A DNA stretch of 64,000 nucleotides from Chamaea fasciata (taxonomy: Eukaryota; Chordata; Aves; Passeriformes; Sylviidae). The notes below the pieces were generated by a model. It made no database searches. It was not told where the DNA came from and worked only from the letters and a program-made list of their open reading frames with translations. The DNA is taken from positions 46,455,744 to 46,519,743 of the forward strand of contig JARCOQ010000002.1 of NCBI GenBank assembly GCA_029207755.1, written 5' to 3'. Below are positions 1 to 14,965 of the stretch, in pieces. Every line of letters starts with the position of its first letter. The stretch's first letter is position 1. Made by a program: the position numbers and the translations under genes.

Positions 1-561
1 GTGATTCCTGTCTGCTCCGATACTGGAGATGCACAAACACGAGTCACTCTGTCAGCTCGGGAACCTGCTCACCATTCCCTTCGTTCTCGCAGCCGATCCA
101 ACCTGTGGCACTTTAAAGGGCTCTTTGTGGAGAATCTGGGCTTTATTTATCTGGTGGAAATCTCTGCCACACAAATTGGACATTATGGCACCATAACACG
201 AAGAAACCTCATTACAATACTAAGAAACTCCCAAAACGCGCAGCCTCTTCGCCTCTGGTTGTTGGCATGTTTCTCCCACCCCGCTTCCCTGCCTGGGAAT
301 CCAGGATCTCCGGTTGGGCAGCCGTGACTGTCACACAGCAGCGCCAGCAGGCCCACACTGCTGCGGATTTAAATCTTGGTGTACTACTTTTGTGGCGTAA
401 AACACCCTGCTGGCTGCTAATTATTTCCATTTCCAAACTTGTGGATGGCGAGCCAGCTGCTCACTACCGGACTCGCTCCTCAGGATCCCTGACAAGACAC
501 CACACTCGTCTTCCCGGTTCCCCGACATCTCCATGGCCAAATCTCTCCCACCCCCATCTGA
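1..561. other. Left flank, no gene seen
   Basis: Open reading frames here are short, overlap on both strands and match nothing I recognise. There is no CpG clustering and no recognisable repeat before the CR1 fragment that begins near 562. By known vertebrate synteny this side should face USP12, but no USP12 exon is visible. Confidence 0.5.
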
Positions 562-803
562 GAGAATCATGGAATGGGTCAGGCTGGAAGGGACCACCGT
601 GGCTCATCTGAACCAAACTCCCTGCTCAAGCAGGGCCATGCCACAGCACATGATACAGGATTGCATCCAAACAGTTCTTGAGTATTTCCAGTGAGGGAGA
701 CTCCACAACCTCTCTGAACACGCTGTTCCAGTGAGTGATCCCTGCCCAGGAAACAAGTTCTTCCTCATGTTCAGCTGAAACTTCCTGTGCATCACTTTCT
801 GCC
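562..803 (-). mobile_element. CR1 LINE fragment, reversed
   Basis: Read on the plus strand this is the reverse complement of a CR1 3' region. It starts with an 'agaatcatggaatgg' type end and a 'ggctggaagggacca' block, then shows 'gagactccacaacctctctg' and 'aagttcttcctcatgttcag', all typical of avian CR1. It is 5' truncated and diverged, and it lies just upstream of the RPL21 promoter. Confidence 0.85.
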
Positions 804-829
804 ATGAAAATATATGCACAGCCGTGAAA

Positions 830-1430
830 CCCCCAGCGCTTGTCCCTGCCTCAGCCGAAGGCTCAGGCTTTTGCCGCCGCTGTTTTTTTTTGCATCCCGG
901 GGGTCGCTGCCCCTCAGGCCATTCCCTTCCCGTCAGGCGGGGCGCGGGCGGCCCTTGCAGCGCCCCGCTCTTAAGGGCGGGAGCATCCCCGCCCCCTTCC
1001 TTTGGAGCCCGGCCGCCATCTTGCGCGCACGCGGGTGAGCGCTGGCGGGCTCCGCCGCTCCGGGGGGACACGGTGGGGACGCGGGGGGATGCACTGGGTG
1101 GAGGGGGGGGACGCTGGGACACGGAGCGGGGACGCGGCCGGAGGGGTCGTGCTGCCGGCAGGGGCGGCGGGGAGCCGCCGGCTCTGATGGGAGCGCCGCG
1201 GCCTTGCTAGGGCGGGGAGTGAGGGAGCGAGGAGGCCGCGGGGTGCGGGTGGCCGGGCAGGAGGGAGGGCGCCGGGGGAGGAAGGGGCCCCGAGGCCGGA
1301 GCAGGTGCCGAGCTGCAGCGCCGCACCACGTGGCGGTGGGCCCGGTCACCCCGCGGCCGCCGGCGGGGGGTCAGGGCAGGGAAGGCGGCGCAGGGGCGGA
1401 CGTCCCCAGGATGGCTCCGTAGGCCTGCAG
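830..1430 (+). promoter_or_regulatory. RPL21: CpG island and promoter of RPL21
   Basis: This stretch is GC-rich with dense CpG, unlike its flanks. It contains the presumed start region: a pyrimidine run (about 992-1003) of the 5' TOP kind used by ribosomal protein genes, followed by a short leader with a GCCGCCATCTTG element at 1012-1023 that resembles a YY1 site, common in such promoters. No TATA box is obvious at the expected distance. CpG density continues into intron 1 to about 1430, as is usual for a housekeeping promoter. The exact start site is inferred. Confidence 0.8.
992..1034 (+). other. RPL21: RPL21 non-coding exon 1 (5' UTR)
   Basis: A pyrimidine-rich start is followed by a leader of about 40 bases and a strong donor, gtgagc, whose GT is at 1035-1036. 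No ATG lies in this exon. The next exon begins at 2417 after a polypyrimidine tract and cag and carries the start codon. A TOP tract at the 5' end of the mRNA would place translation under growth (mTOR/LARP1) control, which is known for this gene class. The 5' boundary is inferred from the tract. Confidence 0.7.
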
Positions 1431-1719
1431 AGCATGTGAGCCTTGCGCCAGGCGTAATAGCGGCCGATAAATGTGGTGGTGGAGATCCTGCCTCATGGGT
1501 GCGTCGGAAGGAGAAGCTTAGGGAACAAGCAGAGGTGTGTGGCATTGGGGAGCTTCTCCCAGCACCACGGTTGAGAGGATGTGTCTTGGTGCCTGGCAAG
1601 GGCATGTGGAAGGAGCATGAAACAACCAGCTCAAGTCAGAAGAAGAAGAAGCTCAGAGTGGATATAAGGGGAATAATGCTAATAGGAACAGCCAGGCCTC
1701 CAAACATGCTGCCTAGGGG

Positions 1720-2112
1720 TGCTCTGCAGTAGGGTCTGGAGAAAAGTCACACAAGGAGCAGCTGAGTTGTCTTGAGAGACATCAACGCTACAGCTTCTGC
1801 ATGAGTGGAAGTGGAGGGACAGACACTGATCTTTGGTGACCGGAGACAGGACCTGAGGAAGAGGCATGAAGATGTATCAGGGGAGGTTTAGTTTGGGTAT
1901 CAGGGAAAAAAGGCTCTTCACCCAGAGGGTGTTTGGGCACTGGAGTGGGCTCCCTGGGAAAGTGGTCACAGCACCAGCCTGAGAGAGTTCGGTAATCTTC
2001 TGAACAATGCTCTGAGGTACATGCTGTGACTCTTCAGGTGTTCTGCACAGAGCCAAGAGTTGGTCTTGATGGTCCTTGTGGGTCCCTTCTAATGCTGAAT
2101 ATTCTTTCATCC
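1720..2112 (+). mobile_element. CR1 LINE fragment in RPL21 intron 1
   Basis: Plus-orientation CR1 3' region. It contains 'agggtctggagaaaagtca', 'aaggagcagctgag', 'caggggaggtttag', an 'actggagtgggctccctggg' block and the terminal 'gttggtcttgatggtccttg' and 'ggtcccttctaatgctgaat' blocks. It lacks internal segments and is clearly diverged. It lies inside intron 1, in the same sense as the gene. Confidence 0.85.
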
Positions 2113-2428
2113 TTGAAGGGTTTCAAGACCTGACTGGAGAAACCTCTTGAGTAGCCTGGTTTGATCTCATAGTAGACCTTCCTGTGAGCAGGAGATAAAC
2201 TGAGTACCTTGCTGGCATCCATTCTAAACTGAGTTAACCTGTGGTCCTATAAGCTCTGATTTCTTTGGATGCCTAAGTGGATACCATTGCTTGAATTCAA
2301 GCAGTGTCATTCTGAGTAGGCTTAAAGACTCCATTATTCTGAAATACCTGAAAACTCCATTAACTTTGTGGTGAGTGAACTAGTAGTTCTGAATAATTTG
2401 CTTTCATTTTTTTCAGTGATCAGCCAAA

Positions 2429-5682
<3,254 letters not shown>

Positions 5683-5695
5683 TATATGTTTAAAA

Positions 5696-5701
5696 AATAA
5701 A
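5696..5701 (+). promoter_or_regulatory. RPL21: RPL21 polyadenylation signal
   Basis: A canonical AATAAA lies 13 bases after the stop codon and is followed by a GT-rich stretch (about 5717-5735), so the 3' UTR is very short, as in other ribosomal protein mRNAs. A second AATAAA at 6248-6253 could serve a rare longer form. Confidence 0.9.
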
Positions 5702-5735
5702 GATATGGTTTTGGACAAGTGTATGGGATTGTGGC

Positions 5736-8700
5736 TGATTCATTTAGTTGGGTTTGGGGCTTTTTCGTTTGAGCAGATGCTTTAGAAGCCTTATATTTAA
5801 GTTTATGTATTTAGCTTGCATTTACCATGATGCTTAGTCATTTAAATCATCTGCAGCTTTTGCTGACAAATTCCATTATTTATATAGATGATAAATGCTA
5901 GGAACACTGGGATTTGGTAGTGCTTAGTAATGATCATGAGCTATTATGAGGGTACATGGAATATTTCACCAGCAAACTAAGAACTTGTATCAAGAATTGC
6001 CCAGCGCCACTTGAAGGCTTGATTTTTTTTTTTTTTTTAAATTTTTTTTTTTTTATTTTTTTTTTGGTAGGAAAACAGATAAAGAGCTTCAGATTTCATT
6101 GATGGAAGGTTTTGGCTAGGGGGCCTCATGAATACTGAGGAGTTGTCAAAACCATTTAGAAAACAACCTCTAGGGAAATGTCTGTAGGCAGATTTTGGTC
6201 TACCACCATTGTAACCTGCAAAAGAATGTTTACAGCATCTCCATGCCAATAAACATTCTTAAAAAATAGTAGTAGTTTGGAAACAAGGGTTTAGTTCCAA
6301 AACTGCCAGCCTTTGTGTTTTGGTTTTTAACATTTTAATTTGCTGTCATAGCTAAACCACTTGCATTTTACATGTTTATTGCATGCCTATGGAATGCTGC
6401 AGTGAATTCCTGTCATCCTGGATTTACTGATGTCTCACCAGTGCCCAGTGCTACCTCTGCACTTGTTAAGTGGAAGATCTTCAGCTGACTGTTCAGTAAC
6501 CAGTGCTGGTTTAGTGAGTTTTGCTTGAAACAGCATGAAGCAACATCTGAAGGGAACCTGCTTGATTAGCCTTGAACACACACAATCTCAGGCTTCATTG
6601 TTTTGTAGTTGCAGGTAAATAAGAGTTTGCCTTGAAGTGTCATGCGAGGCATTGCTCAGCTGCCTTCAGTAAGTGATGTAAAACTGATGTCTATGTGTAG
6701 AGAGAGAAAAGTGCTAGAGAAGCGAGTGACCTCAGGCTGTTTGTAGGTGTTGACTGTTGAAAGATGCGGAACAGTGAGTTGCAGGGCAGCTCATAAGTGT
6801 GGGAGAAAGGAACACAGAGATGATGAGATTTGCTTTTTACCTAACTCAATTGTGGGTGTTCCCGTTCTCATGGAATGTAGGTTTTGGACCTTGCATTTAG
6901 AGTCTGCCTTGGGCTGGTGTTTAAGGGTGAGGGGCTTTAGGTGCTGGAGTTTCCAAGTTCCAGTGACAGTGAGCAGATTGCTATGTTTGAGATTCTCCAA
7001 GCTCCCATCTCAGAAGATGCTGCAGGCTGTATAGATGGAATGAGTTTGGAAGTGACTTGGAGGAGCTTGCCCCTTAGACTGCTCCATGACAGTAGTTCTG
7101 ACTCCGGAGGTGTTGGACATGGAGCGCACCACTGTATCCTGAAGACCTCATTTTATGCACTTGGCTTTTATGGTCAAGGGGCTTTTCTTGGAGCAGCAAG
7201 ATTTTGTGTACTTTATCAATCTCTTTGGCTTGTCAGTTTCCACAGCCATTTAAAACTGGTATTCGCCTTCCTAGATAAGCATCATTTTCCACTGGGCTTT
7301 GTAGGAATTAAGTGGGAGGCTATTGGATGCAAACTTTGGTGATGGCATTTTAAATTTGCTTCTTGTGCATGCATGTCTAAACTGTTTTCGTTCTGTGTTT
7401 GGTCTGTACGCATTTGCCAAAATCATGGATTAGCTGTATCAGCATGATGAAATGATTAACATCATAAGGGGGCATAATTCTGAACTTTTGAACTTACATG
7501 CAACAATTTGGAATAAGAAGACTGGACAGCATTACAGTGGTCTTGTTTAAGAGCTGTGCTCCCAGAGACATTGCATTGCAACACTTCCCAATTTATTTAG
7601 AAAAAATGTTTTTAAGGTCACTATGCCAACGGTAGTTGGTTGTAAATGCATATTTGGAAGCCCTGTGTGGGGTAGGAAGAGGGAGGGAAAGCTTTCCTTG
7701 GTCAGGATTCCCAGAAATGACTGCAATTGAAGCTGGGTTTGTACAGGAAGACAATAACCTTTTTTTTGTTGTTTTTAATGTTTGGAAAGAGGACAAATAA
7801 ACTAAGGTGTAACCTGTCTGTTCATTGCGCTCAGTGCAATGGGGGTTTTCGTGCTCATGTGAAGTTTGCAGAAACGCAGCTCAGACACTTAACAGATCCC
7901 TGTACCTGCTGCTGAAGTTTGCTTCCTGTGTGTTTGGCTGCCCTGTTCTTGCACAATCCTGACGAAAGAGGGAGATCTGTGAATTAGGAAAAGCTGAAGA
8001 ACTGCCTGTCGGGGCACCTCGTCCTGAACTCAAACATGAAGCATGTTCCTTACAGGGTTTGGAGTGACCAGTTTTGACTTGTCCTAGAAGGGGTTTTAGA
8101 CACTAAACCCATAAGCTGTAACCAGTTTTCTGCAGTCCTGTTCTGAGGCTCCTTAACAGCCACAAACCTTTACTGCTGCTTCCCTGCCAAAAGCCCTTGC
8201 AAAATCTGTTGTCTCCTAGAGAAGCAGCTAAGAAGCTGCCTTCTGAGCTGTCGGTTTCATATTTTTTAGCATATTGGCAACACCAGGATTTGAGGTTTCC
8301 TGAGCACTGTGTAGGCAGTGTTAGGCAGGGAAGGTCAGTGAAAAGGCAGGAAGGACTGGGAAGGAGGACGAGAAGCAATTGTCAGTACAGAGGCTGCATG
8401 GAGTAGGAACATTGCTCCCATCAGCACGACCCTAGAGCTTAGGAAACCAGAAAAATAAAAAGAAGCCCCAGATGCTCTCAGGATGTCCTCCCTGCCACTG
8501 TCACAGGAACAAGCCACCTACTCCCCCCAAAAGTACTGCTGTTGTACGTTGCCAGAGCCTGGAATAGGGAGATGTGTCAGGCAGCAGTATGGCATACCTG
8601 GCACTGAGCAGTGTTGTGTGGGAAAGGGGGTAGTGACGGGCCATAGGGATAGTGGCACAGGCCATCTGCAGAGGGTGGGTGAAAATGTACAGCCTGGTGC

Positions 8701-10079
8701 TTCCAAGTGGGGCCTGCAGAGCAGAGAAAGGCTCCTTGGAATAGCTTTGAGGCCCACACATCCCAGTGTGCTTAGTCTGCACAATGGGGATGGCTGATCT
8801 GGGCCCCAACTGCTTCAATGTACTGAGCTGCTCCTGTTGCACCTGGGTAGGTGTTGATGGACACATAGTCTGTCACACCCTGGGCATTAATTCCTTCGTA
8901 GGGTGTCCTACCTGGGCTTGGGCAATGTTATCTCTCTGCTTGACCACTCCCATTTGCCCCAGCAGCAGGCAAGGCAACTTGAGCTGTACAGCTGCGCAAA
9001 AAGAGGCAGCACCTCAACGTTTGAGACGGGCAGTTGTTTAATACTGCTTTCACAGCTCAGTGCCTGGGAATCATCTGCCTGGAACAGACTTGTTTCAGAA
9101 GCATTCTTTCAGAGGCACACTGAATGTACTCTGATAGCTCTTTTGTAAGGAAATGTATAAAAATAGCTGCCGCTGGCACTGTGAGTGAGGCCAGACACAA
9201 GCGATCCCCTGACAATAGGAGCAGATGACAATAGCAGGAACCTCTGGAAACCAAAAGCTTTTAGTGATACAAGAAAAATCTTGTTTCCTAAAAGAAAAGT
9301 GCTCACTGGCATGATGGGGACTAAAGCAAAAACTTCAGGGGGAATAGGTTTTGGAAGTTAAAAGATGCCCTGGAAGTTAAAAGAAACTCAAAGGGGTTCT
9401 TTGGCACCAGAGTAGCACAAATAATCGACAGTGCTTCTTCCACCATGCTTTTCTGCTTTTTTTAAAGGTACTACTTTAACTGATGTTAATTAGTGTTGTC
9501 TTAACCCAGCTGCCTCTGTGTGAGCATCCAGCATCTGTTGGGCTCTCTAAGCATCAACCTGCATCCAGGGCCCAGCAGCTCTCATGGTGGCTCCATCCCT
9601 CTGCGCCATGAGATTGGTCCATTCGAGTACCATCCACTGTCCTCTTCCATGTTGTGTCCTGCTGGCATGTGCTACCTCCCTGATAAAAATTACACCAGCC
9701 TCTGAACGGATTATTTATCTTTTAAGCATTTACACAGGTTGCAAGGCAGCACACAGCAGAAGCAGGAGCTGGGGCAGCGGTTTGTGGAAACATCCACACA
9801 GCTGCTTGCAGGTCTGAGGCGCATTTAAGGGCAGCCTGTGGTGGAGAACTATTCTTCTCTAAAACTTTTCTGCTTCAAAAACCCAAAGGGCCCAGTCAAG
9901 ACCACTTTGGTTTCAGGGCTGGCTGTTGCTTGATCCACAAGCTGGGTTTTTAGCACTGGCTGTAGAGGGATATGTTCAGGTGTGGGAAACAAAACAGTCT
10001 GAGGTAAAATAATTTCTTTTCTTTAAAGACTGGAGTCCCTCCCTGCAAGGGAGGGCGGTGCATTTGCTCGTCTCCCACG
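5736..10079. other. Spacer between RPL21 and RASL11A, no gene seen
   Basis: No exon of a recognisable protein is visible on either strand. The region holds a T-rich stretch at 6023-6065, interrupted by a few A, that would be an A-rich tail on the minus strand; a lone AATAAA at 6248; and a short direct repeat of TGGAAGTTAAAAG near 9352 and 9371. A sequence like 'tgtataaaaatagctgc' near 9150 resembles a TATA box but has no gene after it. Confidence 0.6.
6023..6065 (+). repeat. T-rich low-complexity tract
   Basis: Forty-three bases almost entirely T, broken by short A runs, located about 320 bases past the RPL21 polyadenylation signal. It may be a decayed A tail of a minus-strand insertion, but no body of such an element is recognisable next to it. 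Confidence 0.8.
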
Positions 10080-10528
10080 GGTGGGGGTATGCCCGGCAGG
10101 GCGCTTGCCCCAAACGTGGCCCGCAGGTTGCATGGCCTGCCCAGGCTGTCCCCCAGTCCCCTGGTGCCTGTGCCCGTCGGGGCCACCGCATGCCCTGGGA
10201 GCGGGGAAGCTGGGAGAAAGGGGAAGGAGCGCAACCCGGGTGGGCAAGCCCGGAGAGGGCTGCAGGGTCCCAGCAGGGGCTGGAGGGCCCGGGGCGGTGC
10301 AGCGGGAGTGGAGCAGCGGCAGCCGGGCGGTGCCGCGGGGGGAGCGGGGCGGCGCAGGGGGAGCGGGGCGGTGCAGGGAGAACGGGGCAGGGCAGCCGGA
10401 GCGGGGCGGCCCCGCGGGCGGTGCTGCCGCCGGGGCCTTTAAAAGCCGCCGGCGCTGCCCGCTCTGGGCGCTGCCGGCCGAACCGAGCGGAGCCGCCCGA
10501 GCCCTCCGGCTGCGGAGCCGCCTCTCCC
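10080..10528 (+). promoter_or_regulatory. RASL11A: CpG island, promoter and 5' UTR of RASL11A
   Basis: Strongly GC-rich and CpG-dense DNA ends at the RASL11A start codon and continues through its first introns. Perfect GC boxes (GGGGCGG, Sp1 type) are at 10291, 10346, 10365 and 10403. A TATA-like TTTAAAA is at 10438-10444, which would put the start site near 10470 and give a 5' UTR of about 60 bases. The long open frames on both strands here are by-products of the GC-rich composition. The start site is inferred. Confidence 0.8.
10344..10419 (+). repeat. Tandem array of 19-bp GC-box units
   Basis: Four units of exactly 19 bp: 10344-10362 (gcggggcggcgcaggggga), 10363-10381, 10382-10400 and 10401-10419. 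The first two differ at two positions; the third and fourth are more diverged. Each carries GGGGCGG or a one-base variant, so the repeat multiplies Sp1/KLF sites about 20-95 bases before the TATA-like box. The G-runs could also form a G-quadruplex. Confidence 0.85.
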
Positions 10529-11592
10529 ATGCGCCTGCCGAGCATGTCCCAGCCCTTCCTGCTGGCGCCCATCGCCGAGTGCCCCCCGGGGCCGCCCGGC
10601 GCCCAGGTCCGCCTGGCCGTGCTGGGTGCCCGCGGCGTCGGCAAGAGCGGTGAGTGCGGGGCTGCCCTCCCCCTTCCCCTGCCCGTCCGTCCGTCCGTCC
10701 CGCCTAACGCGGCGCTCTGTGTTTCAGCCATGATCGTGCGGTTCCTGACCAAGCGCTTCATCGGTGACTACGAGCCCAACACGGGTGAGTGAAGCGGGGG
10801 CGGCGGGGACGGGCGCGGCGGGGCCCCGCGTCCGGCGGCTCACGGCTCTCTGCTCCTCAGGCAACCTCTACTCCCGGCTGGTCCATCTGGACGGGGACCA
10901 CGTCGCCGTACAGATCCAAGACACGCCGGGATGCATCCAGGTATGGAGATGCTTTGGATCAATCGGTTCTTCTCTGCTACCCAAAGGCTCAACTTTTGAG
11001 CCAAAATTTCCTGCATGCCCCGACTTTGTCTCCTGAGACAGAGCTCGGGCTTCGCTTTGGACCCGTTTGATGGTGGTGTGATGCAGCCTTGATACTTCCA
11101 TGACCCAGTGCCGAATCTGTGCTTTCTGTTGTACCGCAGGTGCAGGAAGACTGTGTGCAGGTGCTGGACTCCCTGTCCAGGTGTGTGAAGTGGGCAGAGG
11201 GCTTCCTGCTGGTCTACTCCATCACGGACTACAGCAGCTACCAGTCAGTCCAGCCTCTCTACCAGCACATACGCAAAGTGCACCCCGATGCCAGGACTCC
11301 CATCATCATTGTGGGGAACAAAGCAGACCTCCTCCATGCCAGGCAAGTACAGGCAAAAGAGGGACTACAGCTGGCAGATGAACTGGGCAGCCTGTTCTTG
11401 GAAATCTCCACCAGTGAGGACTCCCAGGGTGTCTGTGATGTCTTCCAGTATCTTTGTAAGGAGGTCAGCAAACTACAGCATGCAGGCAGCACGGACAGGA
11501 GGCGGTCATCTATCATCCCTCGGCCCAAATCTCCCAACATGCAGGATCTAAAGAGACGTTTCAAACAGGCTTTATCTTCCAAAGTGAAGTAA
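10529..11592 (+). CDS. RASL11A: Ras-like protein family member 11A
   Basis: Small atypical Ras-family GTPase; the mammalian protein is nucleolar and promotes rRNA transcription by RNA polymerase I. Coding parts 10529-10649, 10728-10784, 10861-10940 and 11140-11592 join in frame at GT-AG borders to give 236 aa (human about 242). Visible GTPase motifs are the P-loop GARGVGKS at residues 33-40, the conserved block FLTKRFIGDYEPNTG (46-60) over switch I, DTPG at 80-83 (G3) and NKAD at 146-149 (G4); EIST near 174 is at the G5 position. The Gln that follows the G3 Gly in Ras is absent, as expected for this family. The C-terminus keeps the basic family signature IIPRPKSPNMQDLKRRFKQA and has no CAAX prenylation box. 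The start at 10529 matches the MR.xSMS N-terminus of orthologues; a second ATG at 10544 is possible. The first two introns are only 76-78 bases long. Confidence 0.96.
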
Positions 11593-11646
11593 AACTCACA
11601 ACGAGATCCTGTGGGACTCAACAGAATTTATTTTTGTAAACTAGTT

Positions 11647-11652
11647 AATAAA
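11647..11652 (+). promoter_or_regulatory. RASL11A: RASL11A polyadenylation signal
   Basis: AATAAA lies 55 bases past the stop codon. It sits between two identical copies of TTTATTTTTGTA (11627-11638 and 11657-11668), U-rich elements that may affect processing or stability. The 3' UTR would be about 80 bases. Confidence 0.85.
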
Positions 11653-11689
11653 AATCTTTATTTTTGTACTAATGCCAGCGGTGTAGAAG

Positions 11690-14600
11690 TAAGTATGTCA
11701 AAGCTTGCAATTTCCTTGCTGTTCTCTCATTTGACTGATTGGGTTATTTTTGGGAAAAAAAAAAGAAGCTGCATAGCAACCAAATAGAGGTAGTTGGAAA
11801 GGGGACTTTTGCCAGGAGGCTTTGATTCCATCTCTTTTTTAGGGGGACTGGGATTTTCTGTATTAAGGTACTCGTATGATTTTTTTTGGAGGCCTTCAAT
11901 TCCTGTTTGTAAAATGGGAGTGATGTAAATCATTACCTGCCTTTATACAATGCTTGGAAAGCCCTTGGTGGAAAACTTTGTAGGAGACAAAGAAAAGCTC
12001 TATTAAACATGAAAATATGAAAGTGTCTGTAAGAATTCTGATTATAATAGTACTGCTTTCCTCCCTCAAAGCTGCTGTTTTGCTTGCACCTGTAATAGCC
12101 CAAATGCTGATAGGCTGTTAGAAATGAGCTCAAATTTCTGATGTGCCTTAGAGATCTGTTCTACAGAATTAATCATTTGAGCCCCAAGCATTTAACAGGA
12201 AGGTTGAGTTTCTCCTACAGATTGCCGTGGAACAAAGTGCTGAGCAATCCACAGCAGAGGAGTGTGTGGGTTGGCTGCTGCTTTCTCTGGAGATGTGTGA
12301 TAGGAAGGACTGATGCGTAGGTTCCCTGGACAGAAAATAGCTACGTTTAAAAGGAATCACACCTTTCTCTTCCCCAGAGTAATTTCGTAGCTATTGGAAA
12401 CAGGTCTGACTTTACTCCACTTAAACTCTAAACCATACTAGAATGGGGTTTATTATCTGTTTGCTGGATGTCTGAGCATGGAATGTAGGTTTTGCACTTC
12501 CAGTATGCCTCTGAATTACGTATGTAAGAAATAAAACTACTCCATGCTGAGTGGAAAGTGTGGAAGTGGATTAATCTGTACAGGGGAAACTCACTGTCCT
12601 CACTCAAGTGCAAGTCCAGTAAGGTTTTATTTTGTGAAATCTCATAGATGAAGTCAAAAGACCACTTCCTTCTTTCCTTGTGTTGGGAAGGGCAGGTAGG
12701 TGCTGTGCCTTGCAGTTAGTGGTCATTCCCTGATGTTTCTGATCCCTGGGCCTTGAAGCTTCCTGGGCCACCTTCACTCTTTCTCTGCATCTGAGTCTTC
12801 CTGATGGTGTGAGGGGAGGGTGACTGAGCAAGTTAAAGACGATGCTCTGTGCAGAAGCACCAGAGGCCTGTGTGAGCTCTGGGCAGGGCTGTGGGGTGCC
12901 AGCAGCACTGTTCCCCACCCAGGGCTCTGTGCACATCTTCAGTCCAGGCATGTCACCCGTATGTCTCCTCCCTGAAGGTGCTGTGCTGCCCTACCCAAGG
13001 GCATAGGAAAGCTGATACCCCAATCTGCAGGAACAGACTGGGACTGCAAGCTGGGTCCAAAACTCTTGGAGCTAATTCCTGTAAAAAGCAAGATGACAGC
13101 CTAGACAAACCAAAGTACTGTTTTAACATGTTAATACAATATTTAACACATGTTAAATATTTCTTCACTGTGAGAGTTGCTCTGCCAGGCCCAGGACTCA
13201 GGGCTTGAGGGGAGCCAGGATGATGGGGTTGGTGAGAACGAGCATGTCCCTGGCAGACTTGAACTCACCACATGGACTGTGTGTCCATGGGGAAATTTGA
13301 AGAGGAATTGAAAATTCACAAGTGGGATATTTGTGAAACACTTCACCATCTTGAAACCAGGATGACAAAATGTTTCCAAGAGAAAATACCACTCTGGTTA
13401 AGTTTCGGTTGTTTTTTTAACCTGCAGCTTTTTCTTTGGAAATTATTTCCTACTCATGTATCCAGTACAGAGTTTCACCAAGCAAATTGCTAAAGATATT
13501 CAGTGCACACGGTCCAAAATATGCTAAAGGGGCAGGTAATGTGTACGGGATAAGTCTGCATCTCACCATGGTCCTCAACGGCCAGGTGAAAAATCACATT
13601 AGGCACTGACTTAGGTGCCTCTCACTGCCCCTGGCAAAGCAGGAGCTGGGGTCCCACTCTGGTGTGGGGGGAGAGTTTGTGCAGGAACCAGTGGGCACTC
13701 GAGGGGCAGGGATGGGCAGGACCAGGGGGATAAATGCACTCATTTTCCCCATCTCTCTCTTTCATGGCAAAAAACTAGAAATGGCTCTTGCTACATGGGC
13801 ACCCATGCTCAGGTCAAGGCACAAAACCTCCTGTCTCCAGCCCATGCTTCTCATGCTGTTGGGCTGCTTCAGCCACATGTCAGGAGCAGGATGAGCCCCT
13901 CAGGGATGTAATGGGGAATCTGGATGATTAGAGCATGCCAATGGCAGGGAGGGAGGGCTGCTCTGTTTGCCTCCAACATAAGGCAGCAGCTGCTTTGAGC
14001 CACTCTGGATAACACTTTTGGGTAGAGTACATAAATTAGGCATTTATACTGTTTGTCTGAATTTCCCCTGGCTGGCACAAATCTACTCTCACCCAGAAGT
14101 TTTCAACCTGAGCTGACAGGTAAAGCACAAGAAGGACCTTCTGGCTCCCAGTACATTTTACTCCAGCATTTTCTTCAGTCCTGAGTGAGCAAAGAGGGGC
14201 CCACCAGTAAAGGGTACTAGCAGAGTGCTCACAAGTGCTAGCAGAGCAGCTCCAAAGCCTTGTTTCTCCTGCTCCGTGGCCACCTATGCCTTCCCTACTG
14301 AAAACTTGCCATCCCCAGTCTCTAAGCCTTTCATAGAGGGGGCAGGGTGGCTTCAGGAGGGTAAGTGGTGCAAAGCCTGGCCTTTCTCCTTGATCAGAGG
14401 AAAATATGCATCTGCCTCTTTCCTCACACCACCTCCGCTCTGAAACAGAATCACAGCAATTTTCCCTGACAAGACGGATGAGTGGGTTTTCAGAAGCAGG
14501 GATGTGTGCAGCATCACACACTATTATGGCTGCTACTACATCAGCATCTCCCCCCTGCTGGACTATTTTGTCTACTTATCTCTGAGCTCTGAAATCATCC

Positions 14601-14965
14601 AGTAATGCTTTAAGGCTTCATGAATTTTAAAATAGCAGCTGCCATCAACCTGTTCTGTGCTCTTCAACTCAGCAGCTGCACATCCCTATTCAGGGATAGG
14701 GATGTTTTCTTTAAAAAGCTTTATGGATGTCCTCTTTATTTTCTGCCCCACCTTAGCAGCTGGACCCAGGCCGCTCCCTCACTGTGTCTTGATGAGGGCT
14801 TGCCTCTCAGCACAGGAAATGGTCAGTGCTGCAGGTTCATGCTGTATCCTGTGGTTTGTCTGTATGAAGGATTGTGGACAAGGCAGACTGTGAACAAGGA
14901 CTGTGTTCACACCATGGGCTAGAGTTGGGTTCAAGTTTCAGACAGAGAGCAAAAGTGATTGAGAT
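11690..14965. other. Intergenic, no gene seen
   Basis: No exon, RNA gene or repeat is recognisable on either strand. Composition is ordinary, with scattered short open frames and no CpG clustering. By known vertebrate synteny GTF3A should lie further to the right, beyond this window. Confidence 0.55.

Noticed and set aside
604..1605. Overlapping frames of 128-172 aa around the RPL21 promoter
   Set aside because: Low stop-codon frequency from GC content; composition is artificial and both strands are open at once.
9976..10792. Long open frames on both strands (261, 244 and 190 aa) across the RASL11A promoter
   Set aside because: They overlap each other and the real exons, consist of Gly/Ala/Pro/Arg-rich translation of a CpG island, and have no family resemblance.
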